The notes below the pieces were generated by a model. That model made no database searches and was not told the origin of the DNA. It saw only the letters and a program-made list of their open reading frames with translations. The position numbers and the translations under genes were made by a program. Positions 34,187 to 42,470 of a stretch of DNA of 64,000 bases are shown piece by piece. Where the stretch lies: assembly GCA_017425245.1 (NCBI GenBank), contig JAFOOX010000063.1:62001-126000 (forward strand), given 5' to 3'. Source of the DNA: Gammaproteobacteria bacterium (GTDB lineage: Bacteria > Pseudomonadota > Gammaproteobacteria > Enterobacterales > Neiellaceae). Position 1 is the first letter of the stretch. Every line of letters starts with the position of its first letter.

Positions 34187-35674
34187 TTAATACCCTGCGG
34201 TTGAACTCATGGGGATGTGGCCGGACGTTCCGGGCCGGTCGTCAGTCGGGGCTGGTGGCGCTTGGTTGCGCACGCCAACGCACAGGTACTGCACCGCGTC
34301 ATGCGGGTGGCTGTAGCTGTTCTTTTCAGGTCTTTCGGTAAATCGCGCCTCGCCGGATACTTGCAGGCGCCGGAAGCGGTAGCCGCCCCGGAAGCCGCGG
34401 ATCACGGTGGTCATGCGTGGGTCGACCAGCATGGCTGGCTGGCCGTTATCCAGTCTCTCGGTCAGGAAGTAGCGAACGGCGTCCTGACGAATATCGGGAT
34501 CATTGGTCGGCGCTGGGTCCAGTTGCTCCAAGCCAAGGTCGATGGCGATGGAAAACGCCGAGTCCTCGCTGTTGTCCTGGGCAACGCCGGACGGGTCGCC
34601 CCACCCCTCGATGCTCTTGATCTTGTGGCCGGGAAACTCAGCCTTGAGGAACGGGATCACCACCTGCTTGATGAACGGCCGCACCCCGGCGCGATCTGCG
34701 ATGATTTCGCGCAACAGCCGCAGCTGGCCGGATGGCATCAGCTGGCCGACGATGCAGGCCGGGGTTAGCCCCCAGTCAAATCCCACCAGCAGCGGGCGGC
34801 CCTTGATGGCAGCCAGCGGGTACTTGCTGATGTGGATCTCATCGCTCCACTGCCCCGCATACACTGGCTTGCCGTCGCTCACATGGCCGTACTCGTTACC
34901 GAGATTGACCTTGATCCAGTCGTCAGACTTACCTTGGCAGCCGCGCAGGTAGTATTCGCTGCCGCCCGGCAGGTTGTTCAGGTTCTCGGCCTTGGGGTTT
35001 GCCACCCACTTGCCATCTGCACCTTTTTTCACGCCACCCGGCTGAGTCAGGAAGCGCCAGCCTTCGGGCTTGGTTTCCTCAGCCAGCTTGTAGAGCCAGT
35101 GGCTGTCATCTGGCGAGTTGGTATCCCCGATCATGCCGTGCCAGTAGAGCTCAACGGTTGAGCCTTTGCCGGGGTAGCGGCCGTGGCGCAGGTCGGCCAT
35201 ATCCACGTTGGCCTTGTCCAGCTCCTTCATCTCATTGAGCCAGAAACCGGTCGCCTGGGCGCCGCGCAGCTTGCGCACATCGTCTGGCCGGTCGAGCGCC
35301 AGAAACACCAGCTCGGCCTGCACCAGGGTGTCATCCTCCAGCGCGAAGTCGCACGACCATGTGGGCGGGTTGCCCATGTTCATCTTGCCCACGTCGCCAA
35401 ACAGGGCCAGCCAATCCTTGATGGTGGTCCCAGTCAGGTCCGGGTAGGTGTTTCGCACTGCGAACCACCGGCTTTTGCGGGCCTTCTTGTCGCTGGCCTG
35501 CACCGGCATCTCGCACATCTGCGTGAACACCCGCTGGCAGCTGGCGTCAGTCTTGCCGGAGCCCAGCGGACCACGGATCACGCATACGCGGCTGCGGTCA
35601 TTGATGTAGTCGCACAGCACTGGCCCATCGGCGCCGGTTACAACCAGCACATCGGGGTCAGCTTCCGTCATCAC
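34187..35674 (-). CDS. Terminase large subunit
   Basis: DNA-packaging ATPase/nuclease of 495 residues. Walker A is GPLGSGKT (about 35-42), the Walker B region is around ATGFWLNEM, and the RNase H-like nuclease domain begins with VGFDWG (catalytic Asp, about 287-292). The C-terminal SHPHDAVQYLCVG holds the conserved His/Asp. The start overlaps the small subunit by 17 bases. Confidence 0.93.
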   Translation of the reverse strand: MMTEADPDVLVVTGADGPVLCDYINDRSRVCVIRGPLGSGKTDASCQRVFTQMCEMPVQASDKKARKSRWFAVRNTYPDLTGTTIKDWLALFGDVGKMNMGNPPTWSCDFALEDDTLVQAELVFLALDRPDDVRKLRGAQATGFWLNEMKELDKANVDMADLRHGRYPGKGSTVELYWHGMIGDTNSPDDSHWLYKLAEETKPEGWRFLTQPGGVKKGADGKWVANPKAENLNNLPGGSEYYLRGCQGKSDDWIKVNLGNEYGHVSDGKPVYAGQWSDEIHISKYPLAAIKGRPLLVGFDWGLTPACIVGQLMPSGQLRLLREIIADRAGVRPFIKQVVIPFLKAEFPGHKIKSIEGWGDPSGVAQDNSEDSAFSIAIDLGLEQLDPAPTNDPDIRQDAVRYFLTERLDNGQPAMLVDPRMTTVIRGFRGGYRFRRLQVSGEARFTERPEKNSYSHPHDAVQYLCVGVRNQAPPAPTDDRPGTSGHIPMSSTAGY

Positions 35675-36401
35675 CGCTGGCTAGCCCCATGTCATCGAGC
35701 AGTGTTTGCCCAGCCTTGCCGGCGCGATTGACCAGACGCACCACCTTGCGGCCGTCAATGCGGCCAGAATGCTGCACCTTGTCGGTCAGCAGCTGCAGAC
35801 GTTGGCCCATCAGCCGCAGGTGAGCGGCAGCGGCCTGCAGATCAGTGGTCTTGATGGCCAGCTCTACCGGCACTGGGGCGGCGCTTTCGTCGCCATCCTC
35901 ATCTGTGCCGGCCTTCATCAGCTTGGTGATGGTCACCGGCAGATCGCCCATGGCCATGCCGATGGCTCGGGCGGTGTCTGCCATCCACCGGTCAGCGTTG
36001 TAATCCAGTGACTGCAGGGCGCGGCGGCGGGCCTTTTCGCGCAGCAGGCCGAACAGCTTGCGCCCGCCCATGCGGCGAAAGTAGTTCTCAGCGTTGTTGT
36101 GGTTGTTGGTCATGCCAGCCTTCTGGCGCCCAGTGATCCGGCAGTAGGCGGCGGTCATGGTTTCGCCACCCGCAACAGCGTGCGCCATCTCCTTTGCCTG
36201 GCTAGATAGCGAGTGCTCTAGCTGGTTGATCTCCTGCGCCAGCTGCTCGTCGGTCATGCCCGGGTAGACTTCGGTCGCCAGCTGCTCCAGCTGCTCGGCG
36301 CTCATGTCGTGCGGCCGTGGCTCCCCACCCTTGCTCGGGTTCAGGCTCGCCAGCTTCTTGGCTTTGGCGGCGGCGCGCTTGTCGTCGGTCACGGCTGCCA
36401 C
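35658..36401 (-). CDS. Probable terminase small subunit
   Basis: A 247-residue DNA-binding partner of the large terminase. Evidence is mainly position (directly upstream of and overlapping TerL) plus a basic N-terminus (DDKRAAAKAKKLASLNPSKGG), a helix-turn-helix-like region (AYCRITGRQKAG with NNAENYFRRMGG), and a helical oligomerisation-like centre. The C-terminal part (HLRLMGQRLQLLTDKVQH) is helical. Confidence 0.75.
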   Translation of the reverse strand: MAAVTDDKRAAAKAKKLASLNPSKGGEPRPHDMSAEQLEQLATEVYPGMTDEQLAQEINQLEHSLSSQAKEMAHAVAGGETMTAAYCRITGRQKAGMTNNHNNAENYFRRMGGRKLFGLLREKARRRALQSLDYNADRWMADTARAIGMAMGDLPVTITKLMKAGTDEDGDESAAPVPVELAIKTTDLQAAAAHLRLMGQRLQLLTDKVQHSGRIDGRKVVRLVNRAGKAGQTLLDDMGLASGDDGS

Positions 36402-38335
36402 CAGTTGATCAGGGTTGCGTTGGCGCGGACAATCGTGGCCATCACAGCGTTGTTGTGGTGCGAGTAGAGGTCCGTGCCCACTTGCTCCGTCAGCCGCAGC
36501 TCGTAGATAGTCCCGAGGTCCGACACAGCCTCAATGTGGTACATGTCCCCAGCGATACCGACTGTCGAGCCCTTGAAGTAGCGGTTAGGCGACCAGACGC
36601 CGAAGCCGGAGGGCAGTGCGGCGCCGTTGTCCAACCGGACGCCAGATACCTCGTCCCAGAGCTCAGGCACGCCCACCCCGCTGGTCGGCAGGCGCAGGCG
36701 CCAGCGGCAGTCCTGTCCTACAGCAGGGGCAAACGAACCGAGGGTATGGTTCTTGTTGCCCTCACCGTTAATGACCACCGCGCCGGTTGCGGGGTTGAGT
36801 GACAGCGTGCTGCGGTAGACCGAGGCCGCTCCACAGCAGATGAAGGATGTGACAACGCTGCCGCTGGCGAACGGCTCATAACTGCTCAACTTGAATGCCA
36901 AACGGTAATCAACGTAAGTCGTCCCGGAGAGGTCAGGGGAGCCTCCAGACAATTGCACCAGCGATGTGCCGTTGTTCGTCACACGGCGAATACCCCGCAT
37001 GTCCGTGGTCCAGTCGTAAGTGTCTACCGTGCCAGCGTCACGAATCTGTTCAACGAGAGTTGCGCTGTTGTTGTCATCTAACAAAAACAGGTAGAGGGCA
37101 TCCGCTGGCTCAAACGCTCGCAAGTCCCATGTACCGCTTGCGGCAGATGCTGAGTGCGATGACAGTGGCTGTGTTGTGCGGCGAGTGCAGATTGCATAGT
37201 TCGCGTTGTTGCCAACAACGAGACGTGAGCTACCGTCCAAGAACAGGAAGTTGCGCATCTTGAGCGTGGCCGTAAAACCTGCCCGGACGAAGAATCCGGG
37301 AAGGATGCCGCCAAGAAAGTCGTTGCTCCGGCCCTCACGAGCGTCTACCCCCGCGATCGTTGCTGGAGCGCTGTCAATCGGGAGGTGATAGTCCTCTTGC
37401 GCATCTGCGTTAGCGCCAACGTCACCGAGCTTGGCGTAGTGCGAATATGTCACCCAATTTGCGAGTGCTGTTGTTGTGTATCCGGGGCGAGTTGCTGCCA
37501 CGCCGGGGCGGAAATTCTGGCACTGTAGGTTTTGCGCGTCCCAGATGGCACCGACGAGTGGTGCAACAGAGTGGTCGTTTCCGAGGATGCCTTTGGCTCG
37601 CGCCAATTTGATCTGATACCCGTTCCCCGGAACCCACGGCTCAGGCGGGGTGATGTTCGACGTCTGCAGCCCATATTCGATGTAGACAGCGCGGGCTGGC
37701 GCGGGGAAGTCGAAATAAACCTCAGTCGGGGACGACGTGGCGTTCAGAACAGCCGTTCCGTCAGCCGCGTATTGCCACGTTGGGCCGGTCCCATGCTCAA
37801 CAAAACCGCGGAGTGCAGCAACATTGCCGCTGGTGGCTTCACGTCCAGACACCGAGGCCAGGGTTGCGGCAAAGGCTAGGCCCGAGCCAGCAACAGAGAA
37901 TGTACCGCCGTCTACAACGTCACCAGATACGCTGGTAATCGTGGGTACACTCGGGGCGGCCTCAACACCGTTCCAGCCCACAGTCCGGGTCACGCTGCCG
38001 CCCCGCCCGTCGCTAATCACAACCGTGAGGCTGCCAGGACCGCTGACCGTGGGGGTGATGACATAGGGGCCAGTGCCAACGACCTCGACGCCTACGCCAG
38101 GCGTCACGCTGGTAATGCTCAGGGTGTCGCCATCCGCATCCGTCGCGCCGGCCAGCAGGTCGCCGGATGAAAGCACGACGCCAACGTTGACGGTGAGGCT
38201 GCCGAGATCGAGCGGGCTGGCAGTCGGATCGCGGTTCTCGCCAGCATCATCATCACCCAGCGGCAGGCGACTGGATAGCGCAGCGGCGATTGATGCCGCC
38301 AACTGCGAGCGGATCAGGCGCCCCAGGCTGGCCAT
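36389..38335 (-). CDS. Large beta-rich surface protein with Ig/cadherin-like repeat
   Basis: A 648-residue protein of unknown family. The N-terminus carries a tandem-domain motif of secreted adhesins (LLAGATDADGDTLSITSVTP ... VISDGRGGSVTRTVGWNG), then long beta-rich stretches with paired Trp/Tyr that suggest lectin-like beta-sandwiches (GTWDLRAFEPADALYLFLLD). It precedes the small terminase and overlaps it by 13 bases, an unusual place for a receptor-binding or decoration protein. No signal peptide. Confidence 0.72.
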   Translation of the reverse strand: MASLGRLIRSQLAASIAAALSSRLPLGDDDAGENRDPTASPLDLGSLTVNVGVVLSSGDLLAGATDADGDTLSITSVTPGVGVEVVGTGPYVITPTVSGPGSLTVVISDGRGGSVTRTVGWNGVEAAPSVPTITSVSGDVVDGGTFSVAGSGLAFAATLASVSGREATSGNVAALRGFVEHGTGPTWQYAADGTAVLNATSSPTEVYFDFPAPARAVYIEYGLQTSNITPPEPWVPGNGYQIKLARAKGILGNDHSVAPLVGAIWDAQNLQCQNFRPGVAATRPGYTTTALANWVTYSHYAKLGDVGANADAQEDYHLPIDSAPATIAGVDAREGRSNDFLGGILPGFFVRAGFTATLKMRNFLFLDGSSRLVVGNNANYAICTRRTTQPLSSHSASAASGTWDLRAFEPADALYLFLLDDNNSATLVEQIRDAGTVDTYDWTTDMRGIRRVTNNGTSLVQLSGGSPDLSGTTYVDYRLAFKLSSYEPFASGSVVTSFICCGAASVYRSTLSLNPATGAVVINGEGNKNHTLGSFAPAVGQDCRWRLRLPTSGVGVPELWDEVSGVRLDNGAALPSGFGVWSPNRYFKGSTVGIAGDMYHIEAVSDLGTIYELRLTEQVGTDLYSHHNNAVMATIVRANATLINWWQP

Positions 38336-38553
38336 TACCAGCGAACCTCAGCGGCGCCGCTGGCGAACACCAAGCGGTAAGTACCTTTCGGCAAATCATA
38401 GGCTTTGGATTCGGTGCCTGATGCGATCGACACCCACGCCGACCACGTGGCCGGATTGGCGTCATCCTGCAGCTCAATGCTGCAAGCGGCGGTGGCTCGG
38501 ACGTACATCTTTCCGCCCGGGTGATTAAAGGCGGTGTTGGTGGTGGCGATCAT
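38335..38553 (-). CDS. Small beta-sandwich-like protein
   Basis: A 72-residue protein (MIATTNTAFNHPGGKMYVRA ... GTYRLVFASGAAEVRW) with alternating hydrophobic beta pattern. Its stop codon overlaps the start of the 648-aa gene (TAATG). Probably a small head or tail decoration protein; the function is unknown. Confidence 0.62.
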   Translation of the reverse strand: MIATTNTAFNHPGGKMYVRATAACSIELQDDANPATWSAWVSIASGTESKAYDLPKGTYRLVFASGAAEVRW

Positions 38554-38563
38554 GGCGGTGCCC

Positions 38564-39001
38564 TTATGCCGGGGTTAGTAGGATTGATTTAACTACGGCG
38601 TCAGTAGTGCCAGAGCTGCGCTTGACCATTGCCGTAGGGCCGTTGACTGCCCACGCGCCAGACTTAACGCCAGGGCCAGTGATACTAATGTCATTGCCGA
38701 CATCATCCCCCATCACCAGCTGCGCCCCAGCCGCAAATGATTCAATCTCAAGCCGAAACCGCCAGCGCCTGCCTGATTGCCCTAGCAGCTGATTATTGAT
38801 TTGCGCCGAGGCGAAGGAGCCGTCCGGGCTATAGATGCGGTAGCGGCCGGCGCCCAATATCTGAGATCCACCTGACACCGTGACGCGGGCGTGCTGCCAG
38901 TAATTGCGATGCCCGAATCCGGGCCTATCGCCTCTGGCCTCGCAAATAGAGCGAGTTATGACGGGTCTAACGGCGGCCTGGAGAATCGTCACGGCACCCA
39001 C
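38564..39001 (-). CDS. Hypothetical structural-region protein
   Basis: A 145-residue beta-rich protein with YRIYSPDGSFASAQINNQLL and RWRFRLEIESFAAGAQLVMG; the composition resembles carbohydrate-binding beta-sandwich domains. It overlaps the upstream 79-aa gene by 13 bases and precedes the 72-aa gene by 10, so all belong to one transcript. No family recognised. Confidence 0.62.
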   Translation of the reverse strand: MGAVTILQAAVRPVITRSICEARGDRPGFGHRNYWQHARVTVSGGSQILGAGRYRIYSPDGSFASAQINNQLLGQSGRRWRFRLEIESFAAGAQLVMGDDVGNDISITGPGVKSGAWAVNGPTAMVKRSSGTTDAVVKSILLTPA

Positions 39002-39228
39002 CGCTCAAGCGTGGTAACCGTCCCGCTCACGCTGCAGCGCATTTGTCGCGGCACGGGCAGGTGAATGGGGCTAGCAGAACTAGCTGCGGTGATCGGGTCG
39101 GCTATAGCAACCCAGCTACCGCCATCAGTGAGCGCCTCAACAGTGACGCTTCCGGATGTGATGGCCGCAAAAATAACGAGTGGCCCGCCATCGTGATAGA
39201 ACTGCTGCTGGTGAGTGATTGCAGGCAT
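38989..39228 (-). CDS. Small hypothetical protein
   Basis: A 79-residue protein (FYHDGGPLVIFAAITSGSVTVEALTDGG, in parts) with beta pattern and a C-terminal RCSVSGTVTTLERWVP. Its composition is reminiscent of the 72-aa neighbour, so the two may be related small decoration proteins; alignment would be needed. Two bases separate it from the holin gene. Confidence 0.6.
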   Translation of the reverse strand: MPAITHQQQFYHDGGPLVIFAAITSGSVTVEALTDGGSWVAIADPITAASSASPIHLPVPRQMRCSVSGTVTTLERWVP

Positions 39229-39230
39229 CG

Positions 39231-39527
39231 TCAGTCCTCCAGCTCATCGAGCGATGGGTGCGGGGTGAAAGGGGTGTTGTGTGCTGCGTGGCGAGTAAGC
39301 CTGGCCTTATGTTCGGCCTTGGCCCATTCATGGCGCTCGCGCTCGCGCTGCTCTTGGCGCTGCTGGCGCAGCTGCTCTTGGCGGCGGCAGTAGGTATTGA
39401 CGGCAAACGTCGCCAGCGTGAACAGAATGGACAGCACGATCAGCCACTCTTGGGCATTCAGGCCGCCGATAACAAACATTCCGCCGCTACTGACGTAGCT
39501 GGCAGCCGTGGCTTTATCAGCGCTCAT
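39231..39527 (-). CDS. Putative holin
   Basis: A 98-residue membrane protein with one hydrophobic segment (EWLIVLSILFTLATFAVNTYC, in part; about 27-46) followed by a very charged Arg/Gln/Glu-rich cytoplasmic helix (RRQEQLRQQRQEQRERERHE). It lies with Rz/Rz1 and endolysin, so a holin (single-span, possibly pinholin-like given the SAR endolysin) is the best call. The start overlaps the end of Rz1. Confidence 0.68.
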   Translation of the reverse strand: MSADKATAASYVSSGGMFVIGGLNAQEWLIVLSILFTLATFAVNTYCRRQEQLRQQRQEQRERERHEWAKAEHKARLTRHAAHNTPFTPHPSLDELED

Positions 39528-39819
39528 CGTGCTGGAGATCCTTAATGCTGGTGATTTGTGAGTTGCACAGCGCTAGCTCCAGGTGCAGCGCCATGAGGTA
39601 TTCAACGAGGTCAGCGTTGACCGCTATCGTCGGCACCGGCACTGCGCACGGCAGCAGCAGGTGTGGCGGCACTTGCTTCTGAGGGGCATCCGCTGGCTGA
39701 TACATCAGCTGGCTTGGCGCCGAGCAGGCGGACAACAGCAGCAGGGACAGGCTGACAGCTCCAGCTGCGCACAGCCGGATCAGTGGCTTGTGCGGCCTGC
39801 AGTTGCTTGCGCTGGTCAT
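39517..39819 (-). CDS. Rz1-like outer-membrane spanin
   Basis: A 100-residue lipoprotein: N-terminal signal ending in the lipobox LLLSAC (cysteine about 32), then a Pro-rich mature part (PADAPQKQVPPHLLLPCAVP). The first two thirds are encoded in another frame inside the Rz gene, the classical Rz/Rz1 overlap; it extends about 94 bases beyond the Rz stop. Confidence 0.85.
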   Translation of the reverse strand: MTSASNCRPHKPLIRLCAAGAVSLSLLLLSACSAPSQLMYQPADAPQKQVPPHLLLPCAVPVPTIAVNADLVEYLMALHLELALCNSQITSIKDLQHDER

Positions 39820-40060
39820 TTGCGTTGCTCCGGGCGGCGTTGTCGCGGTCGGCCTTGGCTTTAAGGGCCAGCTCCAGCTTGACGATGTGGCTGTTCAGGT
39901 TGCTGATATCGCCAGCGAGGCGCTGGTTTGCGCCATGGAATTCGTTAACGCGCTGGGCCAGTAGCAGGCGCTGGCCGTCCACAACATCGAGGCGCCACCA
40001 CAGCAGGGCGGCGGCGATGGTGATGACAGCGAGGGCTGCGGCGAGGATGCGGACAATCAC
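39611..40060 (-). CDS. Rz-like inner-membrane spanin
   Basis: A 149-residue i-spanin that links the inner membrane to Rz1 in the final lysis step. I chose a GTG at 40060, which overlaps the endolysin stop (GTGA) and gives the expected start with a TM helix (VRILAAALAVITIAAALLWW) followed by a periplasmic coiled coil (VVDGQRLLLAQRVNEFHG ... LELALKAKADRDNA). Longer frames upstream lack family features. Confidence 0.85.
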   Translation of the reverse strand: MIVRILAAALAVITIAAALLWWRLDVVDGQRLLLAQRVNEFHGANQRLAGDISNLNSHIVKLELALKAKADRDNAARSNANDQRKQLQAAQATDPAVRSWSCQPVPAAVVRLLGAKPADVSASGCPSEASAATPAAAVRSAGADDSGQR

Positions 40061-40575
40061 CGCCCCGCCCCTTGCAGGCACATTGCTTGCGACTTGCCGC
40101 GGCGAATCACCAGTCCGGGCAGCTTGCGCTTGCCCGCATAGACCCACCGGGGCAGCTCGTTGCATGCGCCAGCAATGTCTCCGCTGCGCAGCTTGCGCAC
40201 CAGGGTGCTGTTGTTGGCCGCGCCGCACCCCACGTTAAACACCCACTCAACAAGAGCATCATAGGTTGGCTGGGCCACCGGCACGCGCCAGCGGTCAATG
40301 CAGCGCTCGGCGTCCTGAATATCGCGCACCCAGCGGGCGGCGATCTCGGCATCTGAGTAGATGCGGCCTGGCTGGATATCGGCGCCGGTAGATCCAACCC
40401 CAACAGTCAGAACAGCGGCTGGGCAGTGGTACGGCTCACGTTGGCAGCTCTCGGCATTGCCGATCAGCTCAAGGCCAGCGCGGCTGGTTTTGATTTCGTC
40501 GCCGTGATTGGCCAGCACCAGAGCGATGATGGCGGTGATGCTGCAGGCGAGCCCTGCGCGCTTTACGCCGGCCAT
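40057..40575 (-). CDS. SAR endolysin, GH24 lysozyme family
   Basis: A 172-residue peptidoglycan hydrolase. The N-terminus ACSITAIIALVLANHG is a weakly hydrophobic signal-anchor-release segment, so the enzyme is exported by Sec and activated on release. The catalytic triad is of the E-8-C-5-T form: Glu in NAESCQREPYHC, Cys in place of Asp, and Thr in VLTVGVG. YDALVEWVFNVGCGA and RRGKSQAMCLQG are further family motifs. The start ATG 40575 lies inside the end of the small upstream membrane-peptide gene. Confidence 0.88.
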   Translation of the reverse strand: MAGVKRAGLACSITAIIALVLANHGDEIKTSRAGLELIGNAESCQREPYHCPAAVLTVGVGSTGADIQPGRIYSDAEIAARWVRDIQDAERCIDRWRVPVAQPTYDALVEWVFNVGCGAANNSTLVRKLRSGDIAGACNELPRWVYAGKRKLPGLVIRRGKSQAMCLQGAGR

Positions 40576-40670
40576 GCTGCAACGACCACGATGGCCAGTG
40601 TCAGCGCAATGCACACAGCCAGAGCGGCGCGACCGGCGAACTGATTGAGTTCAGCAACGGGATTGCGCAC
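40563..40670 (-). CDS. 35-residue single-span membrane peptide
   Basis: Starts with GTG and has GGAG 8 bases before it; reads (M)RNPVAELNQFAGRAALAV then CIALTLAIVVVAAWPA. One transmembrane helix with a short polar N-terminus. Its stop overlaps the endolysin start region by 13 bases, so it is the first gene of the lysis cassette and probably a second holin component or a small regulator of it. Too small for homology judgement. Confidence 0.55.
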   Translation of the reverse strand: MRNPVAELNQFAGRAALAVCIALTLAIVVVAAWPA

Positions 40671-40696
40671 GATTTTGCTCCAGCTGTGGAAAAAGC

Positions 40697-40717
40697 AGGC
40701 CGGCAGGTGACCGGCCT
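40697..40717 (-). terminator. Second late leader terminator
   Basis: Stem AGGCCGG/CCGGCCT with a 7-base loop; the minus strand continues GCTTTTTCC. It lies between the first leader terminator and the lysis genes, so late transcription must pass both. Confidence 0.75.
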
Positions 40718-40747
40718 GAATGGTGGTGCTACTGGTCCAGGCTAACG

Positions 40748-40772
40748 AAAAAACCCGGCACTAGGCCGGGTT
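40748..40772 (-). terminator. First late leader terminator (tR'-like)
   Basis: An 8-bp stem AACCCGGC/GCCGGGTT with loop CTAGT, followed on the minus strand by six T (TTTTTTCG). It lies about 30 bases downstream of the presumed late promoter and would end the leader transcript unless Q acts. Confidence 0.85.
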
Positions 40773-40808
40773 GGTTGGGCATGGCGGGAGAATCGCCAGC
40801 ATGGGCAA

Positions 40809-40837
40809 AAGTAGCTGCATCGCTGCCCGGCTGTCAA
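40809..40837 (-). promoter_or_regulatory. Candidate late promoter (pR'-like)
   Basis: On the minus strand a perfect TTGACA -35 (40837-40832), 17-base spacer and a weak -10 CTACTT (40814-40809). The start would be near 40802, giving a short leader into two terminators, the arrangement used by Q-dependent promoters. The rest of the gap 40671-40990 holds these terminators and the moron leader, and no gene. Confidence 0.5.
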
Positions 40838-40990
40838 GCGCCTGTTGATAACTATAACGCACAGACAGACTTACCCACAGTCACCGCCATTTACAAACCG
40901 TCAACAGAGAAGCCCATAAAGCCGCGCAATGACTGCCCGGCACGCTTCTTGCGGACGATTGGCGCCGCAGGATGCACACAAGGAGTCACC

Positions 40991-41794
40991 ATGAAGCGCG
41001 TTATACCCGGCTTGGCCGCATTGCTGATTTGCTCAACAGCCTCAGCAACTCCAGTCAGATTTGAAACTGACGTTACGATCACCGGTCTCACCGGAGATTA
41101 CCTGACAATGTTCGGCGATGTTGCCGTTGGTGACCGCGTGTTAATTCAGGTGGAAGCTGACAACTCAACGCCACGCCACCGGATCGACTATCGGCTCTAT
41201 TTTGGCGGAAGACTTCATGAGCTGTCTTTTCCAGACTGGAGCGGGACTGGAGCGCAGGTTGACAAAACTCCAGCAATTTTTGATATCGGAAATCTCATTG
41301 TTGTGGGCTCGAATGAGATAGCGCCTCACTCTGATATGGGTGGATATTGGTACCAGTGGGGCTATTACGACAGACGCAATCCAAGCGGGTGTGACTACGA
41401 GTGCTGCAAGAGCGGAGGGATTTTTGAGCACTGCGACTACTGGGAGGGAGCGTACAATTACTTTAGAGAAACCTTCCGCCCAAGCTTCTTCCTGCCAGAT
41501 GGGAGCGGTGTTTGGTCGCTAGATGACATTTACGACCTTGCCGACCCCATGCTTTACAGCGTGGGCTCTTATTCAATCACATATAGTTCGAAAGACTGCG
41601 GCAGCTACGAGGCTTACGGTTGCCTCGTAGCTGCGCCTCCGGCCTATGGCTTTGGTAGATTTGACGCCAGTGTCAGCTGGGAAGGCCACGTCATACGCCG
41701 CGGCTGGACCGACATGACCGCCACCGTCAGCGCTGGTCCTTTGGCTCCGCTGTTTGGGCTGCTGTTGTGGATTGGGGTTCGGCGCAGGAAGTAG
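40991..41794 (+). CDS. Secreted moron protein with C-terminal anchor-like tail
   Basis: A 267-residue exported protein of unknown family. ATG 40991 is chosen for its AAGGAG site and because it gives a signal peptide (MKRVIPGLAALLICSTASA). The mature part is rich in Tyr, Trp, Gly and Cys (GCDYECCKSGGIFEHCDYW). The C-terminus GPLAPLFGLLLWIGVRRRK is hydrophobic followed by Arg/Lys, like PEP-CTERM or GlyGly-CTERM sorting tails though the diagnostic PEP or GG is absent. It runs opposite to both flanking operons and has lower G+C in parts, typical of a lysogenic-conversion moron. Confidence 0.75.
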   Translation: MKRVIPGLAALLICSTASATPVRFETDVTITGLTGDYLTMFGDVAVGDRVLIQVEADNSTPRHRIDYRLYFGGRLHELSFPDWSGTGAQVDKTPAIFDIGNLIVVGSNEIAPHSDMGGYWYQWGYYDRRNPSGCDYECCKSGGIFEHCDYWEGAYNYFRETFRPSFFLPDGSGVWSLDDIYDLADPMLYSVGSYSITYSSKDCGSYEAYGCLVAAPPAYGFGRFDASVSWEGHVIRRGWTDMTATVSAGPLAPLFGLLLWIGVRRRK

Positions 41795-42467
41795 GCGGTT
41801 TAGGGCGCCACGCCAAGCCACGGCTGTACCCCGCACTCCTGAGCGGGCGGAGGGGGCCAGTCCCTTCGTCGTGCCAGCACTCATCGTCAGTTGGATCTTG
41901 GTGGCTCAGGTGCGGCCTGAAGTAATACTGCCAAACAGTCGGCGGCTCGGCCTGCGCGCATCTATTGGTTCCGCAAGGCATGGCCGCGCCCGCTGCCAAC
42001 TCGGCTTGCTGATCAGCCTCTTGGTCACGCATGCGCGTTACTGAAAAGACCGGGCCGCCATTGGTAATCATGGTCACCGACTTGCCCCCAGCTGTCTGCA
42101 TGCCCGCCGCAACCTGCCTGAGGCGCCCCATGATCCCGGCCGCCAATGGCGAGCCGTCAGCAGGCCGGCTTATCGCGGCTTTCAGGTCCGCCAGCTCCTT
42201 GCGCTTTTCCGCAAGCTCGCGCATGGCTCGGTCGTGGCGAATCTCGATCATCTCCACCATCTCTACGGCAAAGATCACGCTTTTGACCCCGGCCACAGAA
42301 ACATTGCCAACAGTGACCGTTCGGCCACCCAGCACATCCTTGTTCACCTTTATCTCGGGAATGGTGCATTTTTCGCTGATGCTTTCTGCCGCCTCAATCA
42401 GCAGATCACCCAGCGGCCCGTCAGTGTCTTTGGCTGCCTTGCACAGGCGGATAATCAGATTGCTCAT
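41727..42467 (-). CDS. Hypothetical early-operon protein
   Basis: A 246-residue protein with an acidic helical N-terminus (MSNLIIRLCKAAKDTDGPLG) and a coiled-coil-like centre (EMVEMIEIRHDRAMRELAEK). Near the C-terminus is WQYYFRPHLSHQD and ECWHDEGTGPLRPL, resembling short DUF551-like phage segments with Trp/His. It follows Q by 3 bases and its 3' end overlaps the convergent moron by 68 bases. Function unknown. Confidence 0.68.
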   Translation of the reverse strand: MSNLIIRLCKAAKDTDGPLGDLLIEAAESISEKCTIPEIKVNKDVLGGRTVTVGNVSVAGVKSVIFAVEMVEMIEIRHDRAMRELAEKRKELADLKAAISRPADGSPLAAGIMGRLRQVAAGMQTAGGKSVTMITNGGPVFSVTRMRDQEADQQAELAAGAAMPCGTNRCAQAEPPTVWQYYFRPHLSHQDPTDDECWHDEGTGPLRPLRSAGYSRGLAWRPKPPTSCAEPQSTTAAQTAEPKDQR

Positions 42468-42470
42468 GGC

